A DNA stretch of 8,422 bases from Rhodoferax sp. UBA4127 (GTDB taxonomy: Bacteria; Pseudomonadota; Gammaproteobacteria; Burkholderiales; Burkholderiaceae_C), in contig DFWT01000162.1 of NCBI GenBank assembly GCA_002381045.1, forward strand, positions 1 through 8,422, in the 5' to 3' direction. Position numbers and translations under genes: made by a program. The notes beneath the pieces are model-generated. The model was not told the DNA's origin, ran no database searches, and saw nothing but the letters and a program-made list of their open reading frames with translations. The first letter of the stretch is position 1, and each line of letters begins with the position of its first letter. Shown here piece after piece: positions 6,594 through 8,422 of the stretch.

Positions 6594-7247
6594 ATGAAAA
6601 AGCAATACCTGTCGCTGGCGTCTTTGGTTGTGGCGATTTTGGTCGCCGGCTGTGCCACTGGCCCAAGTCCGGCCGACCTGGACAAGATCACCGCGGATGT
6701 CGTCAAGAATTCTTTCCGTGATCAAGGACTTGTCAAGGTCTCAGTTTTGGCGCCGGAAGACATCAACACGGCGTGCACCGCAGCTGAGGTAGCAGGTAAG
6801 CCGATCGATCCAGATTTGGCCAATGCCTTGCAGGAAGCGCAATTGAAGACCATCAAGTGGCCAGCCGATGGCAATTACCTTGGCGATTGGAAAAAGGGTG
6901 AGGCCCTGGCGCAGAACGGTCGCGGGATGACTTGGACTGACGACGCCAAAACCGCCAATGGCGGCAATTGCTACAACTGCCACCAATTCGACCCCAAGGA
7001 AATTTCATTCGGCAACATTGGCCCCAGCCTGACCGGCTATGGCAAAACCCGTGGCGTCATCGCTGACCCGACCAGTGCGGCGTCAAAAGCCATCATTGAA
7101 TATACCTGGGGCAAGATTTGGAATTCCAGGGCCTACAACGCTTGCTCAGTGATGCCGCGTGCGGTTCACAAAGGCATCATCACCGAGGCGCAAGCCAAGG
7201 ATTTGATGGCCTTGTTGCTTGACCCCAAGTCACCTGTGAATCAATAG
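6594..7247 (+). CDS. soxX: SoxX, monoheme cytochrome c subunit of SoxAX, predicted lipoprotein
   Basis: This 217-residue partner of SoxA carries one heme at CYNCH (126-130), with M187 in CSVMPRA as probable distal Met ligand. The segment GNIGPSLTGYG at 140-150 is typical of SoxX. It is longer than minimal SoxX proteins, with an N-terminal domain of about 100 residues before the heme. The signal is of lipoprotein type: MKKQYLSLASLVVAILVAGC ends in a VAGC lipobox, so Cys20 would be lipidated and, with Ala at +2, the protein may sit on the outer membrane. C61 and C184 are further cysteines that could pair. A Shine-Dalgarno AAGGAA (6581-6586) precedes the ATG. A strong hairpin follows the gene. 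Confidence 0.95.
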   Translation: MKKQYLSLASLVVAILVAGCATGPSPADLDKITADVVKNSFRDQGLVKVSVLAPEDINTACTAAEVAGKPIDPDLANALQEAQLKTIKWPADGNYLGDWKKGEALAQNGRGMTWTDDAKTANGGNCYNCHQFDPKEISFGNIGPSLTGYGKTRGVIADPTSAASKAIIEYTWGKIWNSRAYNACSVMPRAVHKGIITEAQAKDLMALLLDPKSPVNQ

Positions 7248-7266
7248 TCGTCACAGGTTTTTCTAC

Positions 7267-7289
7267 AGCCCGGCCTGCCCGGGCTTTTT
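7267..7289 (+). terminator. Intrinsic terminator between soxX and soxB
   Basis: The arms AGCCCGG (7267-7273) and CCGGGCT (7279-7285) form a GC-rich 7-bp stem with the 5-base loop CCTGC, followed directly by a five-T run. This is a textbook Rho-independent terminator shape. It ends only 16 bp before the soxB ATG, leaving no room for a promoter between them, so soxB would rely on read-through or on regulation of this hairpin. Confidence 0.8.
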
Positions 7290-7305
7290 CATGCGAGATT
7301 AAAAA

Positions 7306-8422
7306 ATGAATTTGACAAAACGTGAATTTATGCAGGTGTTGGGTGCAGGCACCATGGCTGGCATGGCATTGGGTACCCACGCACAAGCCGATGCAGCTAC
7401 CGCTGCCAAAGGTCTGTATGACATTCCCAAGTTTGGCAATGTGTCCTTCCTGCACATGACCGACTGCCACGCGCAGCTCAAGCCCATTCACTTCCGTGAA
7501 CCCAACGTGAACCTGGGCCTGGGTGTGATGCGAGGTCAGCTGCCGCACCTGGTGGGCGAACACCTGCTGAAGAAGGCCGGTGTGCGCCCGGGCACGGCGC
7601 TGGCGCACGCCTATACCTTCATCGACTTCGAGCTCGCCGCACGGCGCTACGGCAAGGTGGGTGGATTCGCGCACCTGGCCACGCTGGTCAAACGGCTGAA
7701 GGCCAGCCGCCCCGGCGCACTGCTGCTCGACGGCGGCGACACCTGGCAGGGCAGCGCCACCGCGCTGTGGACGAACGGCCAGGACATGGTCGACGCCTGC
7801 AAGCTGCTCGGCGTCGACGTCATGACCGGGCACTGGGAATTCACGCTCGGCATGGCGCGTGTGAAGGAGATCGTCGAGAAGGACTTCGCCGGTGGCACCG
7901 GCAGCGGCACGGCGGCGCACCGCGTTGACTTCGTCGCGCAGAACATCAAGACCGCCGACTTCGGCGACCCGGTGTTCAAGCCCTATGTCATGAAGGACAT
8001 GAACGGCGTCAAGGTGGCCATCGTCGGCCAGGCCTTCCCGTACACGCCGATCGCCAACCCGCGCTACATGGTGGCCGACTGGAGCTTCGGCATCCAAGAC
8101 GAGAACATGCAGAAGGTGGTCGACGAGGCGCGTGCCAAGGGCGCGCAGCTCGTCGTGCTGTTGTCGCACAACGGCATGGACGTCGACCTGAAGCTGGCCG
8201 GCCGGGTGCGCGGCATCGACCTGATCCTGGGCGGCCACACGCACGACGGCATGCCGGTGGCGGTGCCGGTGGCCAACCCCGGCGGCAAGACGCTGGTCAC
8301 CAACGCCGGCAGCAACGGCAAGTTCCTCGGCGTGATGGATTTCGACGTCGCGGGCGGCAAGGTCGTCGACTACAAGTACCGGCTGCTGCCCGTGTTCGCC
8401 AACCTGCTGCCGGCCGACAAGG
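7306..8422 (+). CDS. soxB: SoxB, thiosulfohydrolase, truncated by the right edge
   Basis: SoxB hydrolyses the sulfone group from the SoxY-bound intermediate, releasing sulfate, using a two-metal (manganese) site in the metallophosphatase/5'-nucleotidase fold. 372 codons are visible; roughly the last third of the usual protein is missing. Visible motifs in order: Tat-like signal TKREFMQVLGAG (4-15, a Lys-Arg rather than Arg-Arg pair), MTDCHAQLKP (51-60; D53 and H55), LDGGDTWQGS (141-150; D145), TGHWEFTLG (174-182), GQAFPY (241-246), LLSHNG (285-290; H288) and GGHTHDG (309-315; H311, H313). The ribosome site is weak (GAG, 7295-7297). Composition changes strongly within the gene, from mixed codons before about 7440 to almost only G/C-ending codons later, yet the reading frame and all motifs stay intact. 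Confidence 0.96.
   Translation, partial: MNLTKREFMQVLGAGTMAGMALGTHAQADAATAAKGLYDIPKFGNVSFLHMTDCHAQLKPIHFREPNVNLGLGVMRGQLPHLVGEHLLKKAGVRPGTALAHAYTFIDFELAARRYGKVGGFAHLATLVKRLKASRPGALLLDGGDTWQGSATALWTNGQDMVDACKLLGVDVMTGHWEFTLGMARVKEIVEKDFAGGTGSGTAAHRVDFVAQNIKTADFGDPVFKPYVMKDMNGVKVAIVGQAFPYTPIANPRYMVADWSFGIQDENMQKVVDEARAKGAQLVVLLSHNGMDVDLKLAGRVRGIDLILGGHTHDGMPVAVPVANPGGKTLVTNAGSNGKFLGVMDFDVAGGKVVDYKYRLLPVFANLLPADK
7441..7560. other. Compositional transition zone within soxB
   Basis: Codons ending in A or T number 23 of 45 in 7306-7440, 7 of 40 in 7441-7560, and 3 of 127 in 8041-8421. GC per 60-base block rises from 52% (7381-7440) to 58% (7441-7500), 67% (7501-7560) and 68-73% in the next four blocks, while blocks counted elsewhere upstream are 47-57%. 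The change happens across the conserved stretch HFREPNVNLGLG. It marks either a recombination junction or an assembly join. Confidence 0.7.

Noticed and set aside
7180..8244. Long minus-strand open frame (354 codons) opposite soxX and soxB
   Set aside because: It is a shadow of the GC-rich soxB sequence: stop codons are rare in high-GC DNA, the protein is rich in His, Val, Gln and Arg with no recognisable domain, and the plus strand carries clear SoxB motifs.
1..8422. tRNA, rRNA, CRISPR array, insertion sequence or attachment site
   Set aside because: I saw no direct-repeat array, transposase, terminal inverted repeats or RNA-gene signature; coding sequence accounts for nearly the whole window.

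Overview
The window looks like a chromosomal segment from a sulfur-oxidising betaproteobacterium, probably Burkholderiales/Comamonadaceae. This is inferred from the gene order soxCDYZAXB, the protein styles and the moderate GC content (about 50-57% in the blocks I counted up to position ~7440). All recognisable genes are on the plus strand. The backbone is a Sox (thiosulfate/sulfur oxidation) locus. It is recognised by the SoxC molybdopterin-Cys motif, the diheme SoxD, the SoxY C-terminal GGCGG arm, the Cys-free SoxZ, the SoxA CxxCH plus distal Cys, the SoxX heme c, and the SoxB metallo-esterase motifs.

Layout. Positions 2-118 hold the C-terminus of an unidentified gene. It is followed after 38 bp by an OmpP1/FadL/TodX-type outer-membrane channel (157-1506). 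Next come a small exported monoheme cytochrome c of uncertain role (1560-1895), an AT-rich intergenic patch with inverted repeats that looks like an ArsR-family operator (about 1931-1958), and an ArsR-family repressor resembling the Sox-locus SoxR/SqrR/BigR group (1969-2295). The structural sox genes follow: soxC (2362-3726), soxD (3710-4813, overlapping soxC by 17 bp), soxY (4868-5323), soxZ (5381-5692), soxA (5772-6575), soxX (6594-7247) and soxB (7306 to beyond the right edge). No stretch longer than 300 bp lacks a gene.

How the genes work together (established Sox biochemistry). SoxAX couples thiosulfate oxidatively to the Cys on the SoxY arm of SoxYZ. SoxB hydrolyses off the sulfone as sulfate. 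SoxCD oxidises the remaining sulfane sulfur, so the cycle can proceed without sulfur globule accumulation. The FadL-type channel and the small cytochrome are plausible accessory parts, but their roles are inference.

Points of most interest: (i) a sharp compositional switch inside soxB, where third-position GC rises from about half in the first 45 codons to about 98% in the last 127 visible codons, suggesting recombination or a chimeric assembly; (ii) two strong intrinsic-terminator-like hairpins inside the operon, soxZ|soxA and soxX|soxB, the second ending only 16 bp before the soxB start; (iii) a small cytochrome whose C-terminal half resembles the Cys-ligand region of SoxA; (iv) the inverted-repeat operator before the ArsR gene. 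I see no wholly new system here. The window is a recognisable sox locus with unusual details.
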